Virus record (IMG/VR): IMGVR_UViG_3300008108_000056
Span: 1-62,715 of that record
Length of the DNA stretch: 62,715 nt
Reading direction: 5' to 3' (one strand)
Origin: a virus
The position numbers and the translations under genes are program-made. The number at the start of each line of letters is the position of its first letter. Position 1 is the stretch's first letter. The notes beneath the pieces are model-generated. The model was not told where the DNA came from, did no database searches, and was given only the letters and a program-made list of their open reading frames with translations. Below are positions 34,838-43,933 of this stretch, one piece after another.

Positions 34838-35644
34838 ATGAGTACACTACGAGTAACTAACATCCGAGATTTGGCAGGTACTGGTGGATTCTTCCTGAAT
34901 TCTGGTACTATTTCGGCTCAAGGTACATTAACTGTATCTAACCTTGTTATTAATGGAACAATTTCGGGTTCAAACAAGCAATATCTACCATCACAGAGTG
35001 GTCAAAGTGGTAGATTCTTAACAACAGATGGAGTTAACCCATCATGGGGAACTCTATCACTTGATGCTGGTCCAGTTTCGATGCAAGTTTTCACTTCATC
35101 TGGAACTTGGAATAGACCTGCAAATATTAAGTATATTCGTGTTCAGGTACTTGCTGGTGGTGGAGGTGGGTCTGGTCATGGTGAATCTGGTGGTGCTGGT
35201 GGATATTCAGAAGTTTATGTTAATGTACAATCTGTACCTTCAGTTGGTGTAACTGTTGGTGGTGGAGGTGGTGGAACTTGGTACGCAAACGCAGGTGGTA
35301 CTGGACAAGCATCATCATTTGGAGGATTTGCTTCAGCAAGTCCAGGGCATGGAGCAAATACCCAAAACCAACATTGTGGAGGTAGAGCAGGTGTCGGATC
35401 TGGTGGATCTTTGAATATTCATGGTGGTGGTGGTCAAGGTCATGAACACTATGGTGGTGGTGGAGATGGTGGAGCATCCTATTTCGGTGGTTCTGGACCT
35501 TCTGGGCACCCTAATGGTGGTAACTATGCACATAACCACCAAGCACACTCAGCACCTGGAACTGGAGGATCCTCTGGATGGACTAGTGGCCACAGAGGTG
35601 CCGATGGTAGACCTGGTATGGTAGTAATTACGGAGTACAGATAA
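34838..35644 (+). CDS. Glycine-rich tail-fibre tip adhesin
   Basis: A 268-residue protein. The N-terminal third is a fibre attachment part (STLRVTNIRDLAGTGGF). From about residue 90 follows the common entry motif FTSSGTWNRP, then long Gly/His/Ser-rich stretches (AGGGGGSGHGESGGAGG and similar to residue 255) ending in PGMVVITEYR. Polyglycine sandwich tips of this type are the receptor-binding ends of T-even-like fibres. The His content is unusual. Confidence 0.78.
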   Translation: MSTLRVTNIRDLAGTGGFFLNSGTISAQGTLTVSNLVINGTISGSNKQYLPSQSGQSGRFLTTDGVNPSWGTLSLDAGPVSMQVFTSSGTWNRPANIKYIRVQVLAGGGGGSGHGESGGAGGYSEVYVNVQSVPSVGVTVGGGGGGTWYANAGGTGQASSFGGFASASPGHGANTQNQHCGGRAGVGSGGSLNIHGGGGQGHEHYGGGGDGGASYFGGSGPSGHPNGGNYAHNHQAHSAPGTGGSSGWTSGHRGADGRPGMVVITEYR

Positions 35645-35645
35645 A

Positions 35646-36134
35646 ATGAAAAAAGTCTTAGTAACTTACGATGGTATTATTTCACAAATAGAAGAACCTG
35701 GAAGAGAATTTGAAATTTATGAGGGTCCAGATGCTGTAATAGCTTGGGTTGATGCTCCAGATAATGTTGGTCCATTATGGTCTTTGGAATATAGTCCAAA
35801 AGAAGATAAAATGATTTGGGTTGAGAGGGAGGAAGCCCCTGCAGATCCTGTCTTAAAAAGAGTAATTGCATATGGTGCTATTGGGGATCAACTTGATATG
35901 CTATTCAAAGATATTACTGCTGGTAATATTGAAGATGGTGCATGGGTTAATCATATTAAAAATGTAAAGGAAACTACACCAAAACCATTTGATGATCGTA
36001 GAAATTTTGAAGAGATTCAAAAGAATCTAGAAGATCAAGAACCATCAGCATTATTGCCAGTTAAATATTCATCAAGAGATCTTCCAGCATGGGTAAGATA
36101 TCCTGGTTGGAAAGGTTATCAGGGGGCATCTTGA
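35646..36134 (+). CDS. Tail-fibre assembly-type protein
   Basis: A 162-residue acidic protein whose central segment (RVIAYGAIGDQLDMLFKDI, then GAWVNHIKNVK) is a motif I recall from small proteins encoded beside phage fibre genes. Its start lies one base after the adhesin stop. A chaperone or small virion role is likely. A promoter for the halogenase overlaps its last codons. Confidence 0.65.
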   Translation: MKKVLVTYDGIISQIEEPGREFEIYEGPDAVIAWVDAPDNVGPLWSLEYSPKEDKMIWVEREEAPADPVLKRVIAYGAIGDQLDMLFKDITAGNIEDGAWVNHIKNVKETTPKPFDDRRNFEEIQKNLEDQEPSALLPVKYSSRDLPAWVRYPGWKGYQGAS

Positions 36135-36159
36135 CATTCTAAATAGTTTTTGATATACT
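36131..36159 (+). promoter_or_regulatory. Composite promoter of the halogenase/oxygenase cassette
   Basis: TTGACA (36131-36136), a 17-base spacer and TATACT (36154-36159) form a strong sigma-70-like promoter. The spacer holds CTAAATAGT (36139-36147), the same late-type core found in the gp32 promoter. This could allow both early/middle and late transcription. Confidence 0.75.
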
Positions 36160-36186
36160 TGTTAATAAATTGGAGTGATAATAGGA

Positions 36187-37800
36187 ATGCAAATTGAATC
36201 AGTATGTATTGTTGGGGGTGGATCATCTGGTTGGATGACTGCCGCAGCACTAAGCAAATTGTGCCCAAAATTGCAGATCGCATTGATTGAATCACCAACA
36301 GTAAAAACAATTGGTGTTGGTGAATCTACCTTAGGTCACATTAATAGATTTTTAGATCTTCTTGATTTAAAAGATGAAGATTGGATGGCAGAATGTAATG
36401 CCACCTATAAAAATTCTATTCGTTTTACTAACTTTAGAAAAAATGATGGTACTCATTTTGAGTATCCTTTTGCATCTGGATTTGACTATACTGATAAGTA
36501 TGCAGGTCTTCTTACATGGGCAGATCTATCTGTTTTATATCCAGATGAATTTACTCCAGAAACTTTTGCAGAATTTTATGCAACTGGGAATACATTCCTA
36601 GCAAAATACAATAAAGAATGTAGAAATGAAGACGGAGTATTTAGAAATTTTGATTTCAAATATGATACTGCATACCATATGGATGCAGAGAAGTTTGGAC
36701 AATATTTAAAGAATAAGATTGCTATTCCAAATGGAGTTCAGTATCTAGTTGGTAATGTTTGTAAGTATCAGATTGATGATACTACGAAGAATATCACCAC
36801 AATTGTGACAGAAGATGATCTTGCGATCTCTGCAGATCTTTTTATTGATTGTACTGGATTTAAATCTCTTCTTTTAGAGGGATTTATGGGATCTAGATTT
36901 CAATCCTTCTCGAATATGCTTGCAAATAATAAAGCAATGGCATGTAGACTTCCTTATGTTGATCGGGAAGAGGAGATGGAAAATGTCACCAACTGTACTG
37001 CAATTGAGAATGGTTGGGTTTGGAATATTCCTCTTTGGAATCGTATTGGTACTGGATACGTTTATTCTAGTAGATTTGTTGAAAAAGATGTTGCAGAACA
37101 GGAATTTCGTACACATCTCTCAAGAGATCCAAGATTTGTCAAACGTGTCGAAGAAGCAGAAATATTTCATATTGATATCAAACATGGTAAGAGAGCTCGT
37201 GCTTGGGTGAATAATGTTGTTGGTGTTGGTTTATCCTATGCATTTGTAGAACCACTAGAATCAACTGGTTTACTTACAACTCATGAGAATATTATTAAAT
37301 TAATTGAGACCTTGAATAGAAGAGATGGGTATGTCTCTAGAATGGATATTGATGGATTTAATTTTGCATGTGATTATGAAATGAATGGGTGGCAACAATT
37401 TATTGCTGTTCATTATGGTATGTCCATGAGAACAGACACTCCATATTGGAGATGGTGTACTCAAGTAAATGAATACATTCCTGATATTTTTGATGGACTT
37501 CTCAGGGAACCAAGAGGAATTCAGAATTTCTATTTCCAGACTAACGTTTCACGTGCTTGGAATGAAGATCTTCAAGGTGTAAATTATATTGCAGCAGGAA
37601 TGGGATTGAAACCACATTCAACTAAAGAAGTTGTAATGAATAGTATACGTAGAAGTGGTTTTAATGATGATGTTATTGCCGATTCAAAGAGAAAATATGA
37701 ACAGTATAGGGATTATGTAATTGATTATGTTAAGAAACTACCATCGCATTATCAATATCTTCGTGATAACATCTATAATGGGGTTGATCAATATATCTGA
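36187..37800 (+). CDS. Flavin-dependent tryptophan-halogenase-type enzyme
   Basis: A 537-residue protein of the PrnA/RebH family. The FAD-binding GGGSSG (residues 10-15) and GVGES (43-47) are present. The active-site lysine is retained (K75 in NATYKNSIRF), as is the halogenase signature W277-x-W279-x-I-P282. So the enzyme looks complete. Family members halogenate tryptophan or other aromatic groups with FADH2, oxygen and halide. Start ATG 36187 is preferred over GTG 36175. It heads the oxygenase cassette. The substrate here is unknown. Confidence 0.9.
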   Translation: MQIESVCIVGGGSSGWMTAAALSKLCPKLQIALIESPTVKTIGVGESTLGHINRFLDLLDLKDEDWMAECNATYKNSIRFTNFRKNDGTHFEYPFASGFDYTDKYAGLLTWADLSVLYPDEFTPETFAEFYATGNTFLAKYNKECRNEDGVFRNFDFKYDTAYHMDAEKFGQYLKNKIAIPNGVQYLVGNVCKYQIDDTTKNITTIVTEDDLAISADLFIDCTGFKSLLLEGFMGSRFQSFSNMLANNKAMACRLPYVDREEEMENVTNCTAIENGWVWNIPLWNRIGTGYVYSSRFVEKDVAEQEFRTHLSRDPRFVKRVEEAEIFHIDIKHGKRARAWVNNVVGVGLSYAFVEPLESTGLLTTHENIIKLIETLNRRDGYVSRMDIDGFNFACDYEMNGWQQFIAVHYGMSMRTDTPYWRWCTQVNEYIPDIFDGLLREPRGIQNFYFQTNVSRAWNEDLQGVNYIAAGMGLKPHSTKEVVMNSIRRSGFNDDVIADSKRKYEQYRDYVIDYVKKLPSHYQYLRDNIYNGVDQYI

Positions 37801-37808
37801 GGTTTGTT

Positions 37809-38585
37809 ATGATTTTTGGTAAAAAAAGTTGGATCAGGTTCTATTCATTGGAACCTGCAGTTGTTGATCTGTTCCCAATAGTTCCAGCAGGTACTCTTCA
37901 CAGAACATGGAGACAACCAGAAATTAAAAAGAAAAAATGTCCATTTTCTGGTTTATCTTCCTCTTCTAATTGTCCAGCAATTACAACATTTTCTAGTCTT
38001 GGATATGTAGTTGTTGCTCCTGCAGATTTTATTATTAAGACTGATGGAGATGGAGTTAGTTTCAATTGGCAAACCAATTGTATTTTCACAAAAGGTATGA
38101 ATGGATACATTGCTAGTCATGATGAAGCACAAACAGTTCCTATCTTGGATGATCCAGATAATACATTAAAGACAATTATTAAAATTGAAACACCTTGGAG
38201 AGTAAAAGCATCTGATGATGTAGTTCTTCTACAAACACCAGTTCATTATATGAATGAAAATAGGTTTAGTGTTGCAACAGGTATTTTGGATCCTAAATTT
38301 GCTCATGTTGTGAATGTTCAAATGTTTTGGAAAGTTTTAAATGGTGAGACAGTAATCAAGGCAGGTACACCATTAGCACAATATATACCTATGAGTAGAA
38401 AGTATCTCTCACCTAAGAATTTTGATCTTATTGTTGACAAAGCTGGAAAAATAGAATATGATCTTGAGGAATCGTTTCAGTATGCTAATACTGCAAATAT
38501 TTTGAAATATGATTCCATTCAAAATCGAATTAATAGGGTAACAAGAGTTTTAAATTCGTATCGAAACAAAAACAATAAATTATAG
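37809..38585 (+). CDS. Unrecognised cassette protein (possibly DUF6065-like)
   Basis: A 258-residue, mostly beta protein (IRFYSLEPAVVDLFP near the start; TPLAQYIPMSRKY in the C-terminal third). I recall such proteins beside tryptophan-halogenase and hydroxylase genes as DUF6065, but this is from memory. It starts eight bases after the halogenase stop. It may be a substrate carrier or the modification partner; no catalytic motif is evident. Confidence 0.65.
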   Translation: MIFGKKSWIRFYSLEPAVVDLFPIVPAGTLHRTWRQPEIKKKKCPFSGLSSSSNCPAITTFSSLGYVVVAPADFIIKTDGDGVSFNWQTNCIFTKGMNGYIASHDEAQTVPILDDPDNTLKTIIKIETPWRVKASDDVVLLQTPVHYMNENRFSVATGILDPKFAHVVNVQMFWKVLNGETVIKAGTPLAQYIPMSRKYLSPKNFDLIVDKAGKIEYDLEESFQYANTANILKYDSIQNRINRVTRVLNSYRNKNNKL

Positions 38586-38596
38586 GAGTATCGAAA

Positions 38597-38806
38597 ATGA
38601 CAATTGATGAACTTATTGAAAATTTTCAAGCGCAACATGCCGAAAAAATGGAAGAATTTACTAAAGTGGAAAGTGAATTACAAGATCCAGTATTAAACCC
38701 ATATGGTGTTACCAAAATTGATTTTGGTAAGAGAGAGGATCTCAGAGTTGATATTATTAAATTAGAAGGTGCTATTGAAGCTTTACAACTATTCAAAACT
38801 CTATGA
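38597..38806 (+). CDS. Small coiled-coil protein in the oxygenase cassette
   Basis: A 69-residue, acidic, wholly helical protein (ENFQAQHAEKMEEFTKVE) with GGAG-type ribosome site before ATG. It could be an adaptor between cassette enzymes. No function is seen. Confidence 0.65.
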   Translation: MTIDELIENFQAQHAEKMEEFTKVESELQDPVLNPYGVTKIDFGKREDLRVDIIKLEGAIEALQLFKTL

Positions 38807-38809
38807 TAA

Positions 38810-39382
38810 ATGAAACCAATACATTTATGGAAACCTCTTGTATGGAAATTTGAATATGAATTTCCACAAGAAAAGTTAATTTCAAAATTAACTGATCTAA
38901 AAGAAAAAATTGTTTCACCATCGGCATTAGAAGTTGGTGATTCTTTTTCAACTGTAAGTGTCAATCCAAAACATAGACCACATCTTTGGGAAGAACTACA
39001 AGATTTTAATAATTTTTTGAAGTTTAAAATTGCATTTTTGTGGGATGAGTATGAGTTTAATATGAAAACACATTCTCATATTCAAGAATCATGGTTTAAT
39101 AGTCATAAAAATACAGGTATGACATTAGAGCATTATCACAATAATATAAATCTTGTAGTCACTTCCTATATCAAATTACCTGAAAATTCTGGTTATATTG
39201 AATTTAGAGATCCATTAGAATATCATTGGTCAAATACTCCTATTGTTCCTGAGCAAAAATTATGGACTGAGGTGAAATGTAAAACAAATGATGTCTTAAT
39301 GTTTCCTGGTTGGTTAAGACATAGGGTACAGGAAAATAAATCTAATGACGAGAGAATAGTACTAACTTACAATATAGTTTAA
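38810..39382 (+). CDS. Fe(II)/2-oxoglutarate oxygenase-like protein 1
   Basis: A 190-residue double-stranded beta-helix protein. Iron ligands are expected at H108/H110 (LEHYHNN) and H171 (WLRHRV), with R182 for 2-oxoglutarate. The P..FP.W..H end resembles the TIGR02466/2OG-FeII_Oxy_5 group. It starts three bases after the previous stop. It shares family with the next gene. Confidence 0.72.
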   Translation: MKPIHLWKPLVWKFEYEFPQEKLISKLTDLKEKIVSPSALEVGDSFSTVSVNPKHRPHLWEELQDFNNFLKFKIAFLWDEYEFNMKTHSHIQESWFNSHKNTGMTLEHYHNNINLVVTSYIKLPENSGYIEFRDPLEYHWSNTPIVPEQKLWTEVKCKTNDVLMFPGWLRHRVQENKSNDERIVLTYNIV

Positions 39383-39386
39383 CACG

Positions 39387-39965
39387 ATGGAATTACATTA
39401 TTGGTTTCCAACTCCAATTTGGTCTTGTAAATTGGATTATGATTGGAATAAACTTGTAGATTATGCATATGATCTCAGAAGTAAAGATTCTGGTAGAGAA
39501 GTATCGAATGTCAATGCTTGGCAATCTAATGATTTATATTATGATGACCATTCTCCCATTGCAGATCTCATTAATATTTTAAATATAAAAACGGAAGAAT
39601 GCCTCTATGAGTTTAAATTGCAGACAAATGGTATTAAATTAGGTAATTATTGGATAAATATCAATCCTCCAGGAGGATTCAATACCTCACATATACATAC
39701 TGGAACTTTTTTATCTGGTGTTTACTATGCTAAAGCAGATAAAAAAACAGGAAATATTAAATTTGAAAATGACTCACTAAAATCTTATATTTATGGAGAA
39801 TATAAAAGAATAGGTGATAGTCCAATTACACATACTGATTGTAAATACATTCCAGAACCAGGAATGTTAATTATATTTCCATCATGGATTCCCCATTCAG
39901 TTGAAGTAAATAATTCAACAGAAGAAAGAATTTCTTTATCGTTTAACTCTAGGATCATAACATGA
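39387..39965 (+). CDS. Fe(II)/2-oxoglutarate oxygenase-like protein 2
   Basis: A 192-residue protein with the H102-I-H104-TGTFLSGVYY segment, an acidic middle, FPSWIPH170 and R181, the pattern of the TIGR02466 group of putative 2-oxoglutarate oxygenases. Such enzymes hydroxylate amino-acid side chains or small molecules. It overlaps the next gene by four bases. Confidence 0.82.
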   Translation: MELHYWFPTPIWSCKLDYDWNKLVDYAYDLRSKDSGREVSNVNAWQSNDLYYDDHSPIADLINILNIKTEECLYEFKLQTNGIKLGNYWININPPGGFNTSHIHTGTFLSGVYYAKADKKTGNIKFENDSLKSYIYGEYKRIGDSPITHTDCKYIPEPGMLIIFPSWIPHSVEVNNSTEERISLSFNSRIIT

Positions 39966-40606
39966 CACATATTTTACCTACTATCGTTGTTGATAATTTT
40001 TTTGAGACACCATCTTTAGTGAGAGATTATGCTTTAAGCTTAGAATTCTTTAAAGGTGATCGTGGAAATTGGCCAGGAATCAGAACAGAATTTATTGATA
40101 GAATAAACTCAGAATTATTTCAAGTTATTGCAAAAAATTTGATTGCAAATTTAAAGGGATATACTGGATTTTCTGAATTGCAAGCAACGTTTCAACTTGT
40201 TAGTGAAATTCATGAGTGTGGATGGATTCATAATGATGATACTAGATTTAACATGGGTGCGGTTATTTTTCTGAATCCTGAACCACCAGTAGATACGGGA
40301 TTTTCAATTTATGAATCATTGGTTAATCCTGGTAGTTTTTATTGGGAACAACATCAAAAGATGAAGGAAGAATATTTTTCTAAGTTTCAAAAGCAGGTAG
40401 AAACTGAAGATGTGGAAGAAATTAAAAAATATACAGAATATAGGGATAAACATAATTCAACATACAAAGAAACTATTAAATTTCAAAATAAATTTAATAG
40501 AGCACTTATTTTTTCAAGTACAAAAGATCATGCAGCACAAAATTTCTTTGGTACTACTAAGGAGGATTCTAGATTAACACTTGTTTGCTTTGGTAAGGCA
40601 ATATGA
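39962..40606 (+). CDS. Fe(II)/2-oxoglutarate-like protein 3 (DUF6445-like)
   Basis: A 214-residue protein with an HxD motif (H90-N-D92), late H190 (KDHAAQ) and R204 (DSRLTLV), spaced as in a 2-oxoglutarate oxygenase fold. The opening (TIVVDNFFETPSLVRDYAL) matches a halogenase-associated family I recall as DUF6445. It overlaps both neighbours by four bases. Confidence 0.72.
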   Translation: MTHILPTIVVDNFFETPSLVRDYALSLEFFKGDRGNWPGIRTEFIDRINSELFQVIAKNLIANLKGYTGFSELQATFQLVSEIHECGWIHNDDTRFNMGAVIFLNPEPPVDTGFSIYESLVNPGSFYWEQHQKMKEEYFSKFQKQVETEDVEEIKKYTEYRDKHNSTYKETIKFQNKFNRALIFSSTKDHAAQNFFGTTKEDSRLTLVCFGKAI

Positions 40607-41211
40607 AAAAAGTTGAACATGTGAAAAATGCTATATCATCTGAATTGTGTTACTTTCTTTCATTGCAATATGAAATGATGAGAGACAATTTGGTAAATTA
40701 TGCCCATGCTTTTCAAGATCCAATGTGCTTGGGTAATTTTTCTTGGTATTCACCTCTGCAATTTGAAGCACTGATGGAATATCTTATTCCTACTATTGAG
40801 AAGCATACTGAATTAAATTTACATCCAACCTATTCTTATGCTAGAATATACACTAATGGTGCATCTATGGGGAAGCATACTGATAGGAGGAGTTCTGAAA
40901 TTGCTGTAACCTGTTGTTTAAAACGTGATGTTGACTGGCCAATATGGTTTGAAGTTGATGGTGAAGAATATCCCATTAATATGAATGTTGGTGATATTTG
41001 CATTTATCGGGGAATGGAAGTTCCTCACTGGAGAAATACCTACACTGGAAATACTCAAGTTCAAGCATTTCTAATGTATGTTGATGCTGATGGTCCGTAT
41101 AATTATTTTAAGTATGATACTAGACCACGATTAGCAGCTCCATATGAATCTACTCATCAAATTATCAAAGATGAAATGGCAGGAATTATTAAAAATCCAG
41201 AAGAATATTAA
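40603..41211 (+). CDS. Fe(II)/2-oxoglutarate oxygenase-like protein 4 (prolyl-hydroxylase type)
   Basis: A 202-residue protein with H92-T-D94 (GKHTDRRSSE), a beta core (AVTCCLKRDVDWPIWFEVDG) and H142 in PHWR. This layout matches small prolyl-4-hydroxylase-like oxygenases. It is translationally coupled upstream. Confidence 0.75.
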   Translation: MKKVEHVKNAISSELCYFLSLQYEMMRDNLVNYAHAFQDPMCLGNFSWYSPLQFEALMEYLIPTIEKHTELNLHPTYSYARIYTNGASMGKHTDRRSSEIAVTCCLKRDVDWPIWFEVDGEEYPINMNVGDICIYRGMEVPHWRNTYTGNTQVQAFLMYVDADGPYNYFKYDTRPRLAAPYESTHQIIKDEMAGIIKNPEEY

Positions 41212-41213
41212 TT

Positions 41214-41918
41214 ATGACTCTTATTAATAAACTATTACAGCAGCAGGATTATCTAATCAATGATAAACCATTTGTTATTAAAAATGCTTTAGAGGATTCT
41301 TCTAAGTATTTGTCATGGAAGGATGTAGAATACTGTATAAATTTTCCGTCAAAGTATACTTTTGATTGTATTAATTCCAATACACAAAATAAAATCGAGT
41401 ATAGTAGATATAAACCATTTTGGATGCATCATTATGTTCCTGATAAAAGAGAATTGTTTGATATACTTTTAAATGGTCATACCGTATCTATTTGTAATTA
41501 TGGAGAACATAATGAACTTACAAATAGTCTCTGTAAAAGTTTAGAGGATGTTTTTGCAGTCACTACTAGCATACATGCTTATTGTGGATATAGTGAATCG
41601 AAATCTTTCAGAGTGCATTGTGATTACCCAGCAAATTTTATCATTCAATGTGAAGGATCTACGAACTGGAAAGTTTACAATAATAAACTATCACATCTAC
41701 TAGTTCTCAAACCAACAAATAGAATGATATGTAATGATGAATTAGAAATTGCAATAGATGTTGACATGGAACCAGGAGACCTACTTTACATTCCATCTAG
41801 ACATTATCATTGTGCAACACCACTCACAAAAAGACTATCAATGAGTATTCCATGTGTGCCACTAATCAATGAGGTGCAAAAATTAGATCGTCAAATCTAT
41901 AGTTTGTTGGAGGTATAG
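41214..41918 (+). CDS. JmjC/cupin-like oxygenase
   Basis: A 234-residue protein with the JmjC pattern: an active-site strand FRVHCDYPANFIIQCEG (H135-C-D137), WKVYNN, then MEPGDLLYIPSRHYHCATPL with H199 as the third iron ligand. JmjC relatives such as ribosomal oxygenases hydroxylate protein side chains. It lies two bases after the previous stop. Confidence 0.8.
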   Translation: MTLINKLLQQQDYLINDKPFVIKNALEDSSKYLSWKDVEYCINFPSKYTFDCINSNTQNKIEYSRYKPFWMHHYVPDKRELFDILLNGHTVSICNYGEHNELTNSLCKSLEDVFAVTTSIHAYCGYSESKSFRVHCDYPANFIIQCEGSTNWKVYNNKLSHLLVLKPTNRMICNDELEIAIDVDMEPGDLLYIPSRHYHCATPLTKRLSMSIPCVPLINEVQKLDRQIYSLLEV

Positions 41919-41922
41919 ATTT

Positions 41923-42513
41923 ATGGAAGATATTATTGTAATTGATGATATTGTCCCTCCTATACACTCTGATTACATTCTAGGTAAGATATCAACAGAT
42001 AAATTTCCATGGTTCTTCATGCCAACCATTGTTGACTTGACAACAGAATCATCAGATTACAATATCTCAGGATTTAATCACTTTCTTCTAGAGAATGGTA
42101 ATAAAGTATCTGACTATTTTGAATGTTTTTATCCAATTATATTAAGTGCTCTAGAGAAATCAAAAATTAAGAGTAAAGCATTGATTAGAATGAGATTGAA
42201 TTTACATACTAATCACAGAGAATCTACATTAGACTATCATCTTCCACATATTGATTCTTTTTTCCCTCATTATAATATGATCTATTACTTAAATGATAGT
42301 GATGGAGATACTTATATTTTTAATGAAACTAACGATCAATTTTCTGTAGAATATGATAGGGATGTAGTTTCTAAAAATTCATTTACAATTAAGCAAACAA
42401 TTTCACCAAAGAAAGGTAGAATAGTAATATTTCCAGGTCAATATTATCATGCATCTTCATATCCAAAGAAATCAATTTTTAGATCTGTTCTGAACGTCAA
42501 TCTTTCTATGTAA
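41923..42513 (+). CDS. Fe(II)/2-oxoglutarate oxygenase-like protein 5
   Basis: A 196-residue protein with H109-I-D111, YYLND.DGDTYIFNET, H176 and R187: a complete 2-oxoglutarate oxygenase set. It is a close paralogue of the minus-strand gene ending at 43268, sharing the PHID, DGDTYIFNET and P.KG blocks. Confidence 0.82.
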   Translation: MEDIIVIDDIVPPIHSDYILGKISTDKFPWFFMPTIVDLTTESSDYNISGFNHFLLENGNKVSDYFECFYPIILSALEKSKIKSKALIRMRLNLHTNHRESTLDYHLPHIDSFFPHYNMIYYLNDSDGDTYIFNETNDQFSVEYDRDVVSKNSFTIKQTISPKKGRIVIFPGQYYHASSYPKKSIFRSVLNVNLSM

Positions 42514-42515
42514 TT

Positions 42516-43319
42516 ATGATAAATTCAATACATGATTTTAGAATTTTCAACCCTAATTATCTTGATTTTGCAAAAGAAATTAGGGTTAAACATATTGATG
42601 ATTGGAAATATGAATATTTTAAATTGACCGATAACATTGGATATTGGTTAGCAGAATCACCATTTTATGATGATGGATTTGAGAAGTTTAAATCTTTTGT
42701 TAGTCAATGTCCAATATGTCATTTAAACAATGAAGAGATGTGTGATGATTCTAATCCATTTTCTACCATACATCTTCCTCACTGGTCATATTCTGCTATA
42801 ATTAATTTAATAAAGCAATTTTATGATAGGGAAATATACGGAAATAACTATATTCATAATCCAACCCAATCCGAATGGGGAAATATATTTGACTCTAGCA
42901 TAAGTAAACCTTTAAAATGGTCTGCATTTCCCCATCTAGATTATGCCTATGGGATTGTCGGTAATATGTGGTTCACGAATCATAATCTAGAAGATACTGG
43001 AACAGCATTATATGAGTACAGTGGAAAAATTTATAACATTCATTATGACTTCATGGTTGATAAATCACATCCATTATATGAAGATTGGCAAAAAATTTAT
43101 AATAATGAAAGATCCCCAAATTGGTTAACGATATCACAGAATGAATTAGAAAAATGGGGATTTAAAAGAGTTGGTATTGTACCAACAAAATATAATGGAA
43201 TGTCATTATATAAAAGTAATGTCCCACATAATCCATATATTACAGAAAGATGCAAATTTAGATGGTCTCATACATTTGCTTTTTCACATGAAAAGTTCAT
43301 AGTCAACACTAGTCTTTGA
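42516..43319 (+). CDS. Putative oxygenase-like protein 6
   Basis: A 267-residue protein, with H140-L-D142 (FPHLDYAYGIVGNMWFTNH), H238 and R249 in the expected order and spacing for a 2-oxoglutarate oxygenase. Two Cys pairs (CPICH region) might bind metal. It ends 52 bases inside the oppositely oriented next gene, so the two 3' ends overlap. Confidence 0.65.
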   Translation: MINSIHDFRIFNPNYLDFAKEIRVKHIDDWKYEYFKLTDNIGYWLAESPFYDDGFEKFKSFVSQCPICHLNNEEMCDDSNPFSTIHLPHWSYSAIINLIKQFYDREIYGNNYIHNPTQSEWGNIFDSSISKPLKWSAFPHLDYAYGIVGNMWFTNHNLEDTGTALYEYSGKIYNIHYDFMVDKSHPLYEDWQKIYNNERSPNWLTISQNELEKWGFKRVGIVPTKYNGMSLYKSNVPHNPYITERCKFRWSHTFAFSHEKFIVNTSL

Positions 43320-43846
43320 GAGAATACTTTTGGACATCCACTAGCATGATAATGCTTTCCATCAAAACAAATTAGTTTTCCCTTTTCTGGAGTAATTCTT
43401 TGTTTAATAGTATATTTGGAACTCTTTTCAGTCTCATTGAAAATATAAGTATCACCATCACAATCATTCAAATAGTATAATGCCACCATATGATCATATT
43501 CAAAATCAATATGGGGATTATTATACATGTATGGTTGACTAGGCAAGTTGTACACTGTATTCAGTAGAAAACCTAACCTCATTCGGTATAATTCTTTCAA
43601 TTTGAGATTTTCACGACTCAAATACTCTAATAGAATTGGATAAAATACATTTGTATATTGATTTGTTCTACCATTATTGTAAAGTACATTACCAAAACCA
43701 TGAGTAGATCTTCTACCTTCATAGGTTTTTTCATAGGTTACTTCTTCTAGATAATGCCAATCAAAATCGATATTGGTTACAATATCAAGAAGAAAATTTT
43801 GTTGTGACTTTGGGATTATGTTATAAATTGTTGTTATATCACTCAT
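43268..43846 (-). CDS. Fe(II)/2-oxoglutarate oxygenase-like protein 7 (opposite strand)
   Basis: A 192-residue protein with H112-I-D114, YYLNDCDGDTYIFNETE, H167 and R178. It is a paralogue of the gene at 41923. The start at 43846 gives MSDITTIYNII; longer upstream codons run into the early promoter. It is transcribed towards the rest of the cassette and overlaps its last gene tail to tail. Confidence 0.82.
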   Translation of the reverse strand: MSDITTIYNIIPKSQQNFLLDIVTNIDFDWHYLEEVTYEKTYEGRRSTHGFGNVLYNNGRTNQYTNVFYPILLEYLSRENLKLKELYRMRLGFLLNTVYNLPSQPYMYNNPHIDFEYDHMVALYYLNDCDGDTYIFNETEKSSKYTIKQRITPEKGKLICFDGKHYHASGCPKVFSQRLVLTMNFSCEKANV

Positions 43847-43881
43847 AATACAATGACTTGAACTATTTTTATGTAGGGGGG

Positions 43882-43910
43882 TTGACAACCACCTGAACCT
43901 GTGCCATAGT
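43882..43910 (+). promoter_or_regulatory. Early sigma-70 promoter opening the small-gene region
   Basis: TTGACA, 17-base spacer, CATAGT, preceded by GGGGG. It stands between the divergent oxygenase gene and the first small early gene at 43934. Confidence 0.8.
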
Positions 43911-43933
43911 ATCTGGGTAACGACAGACTTTCG

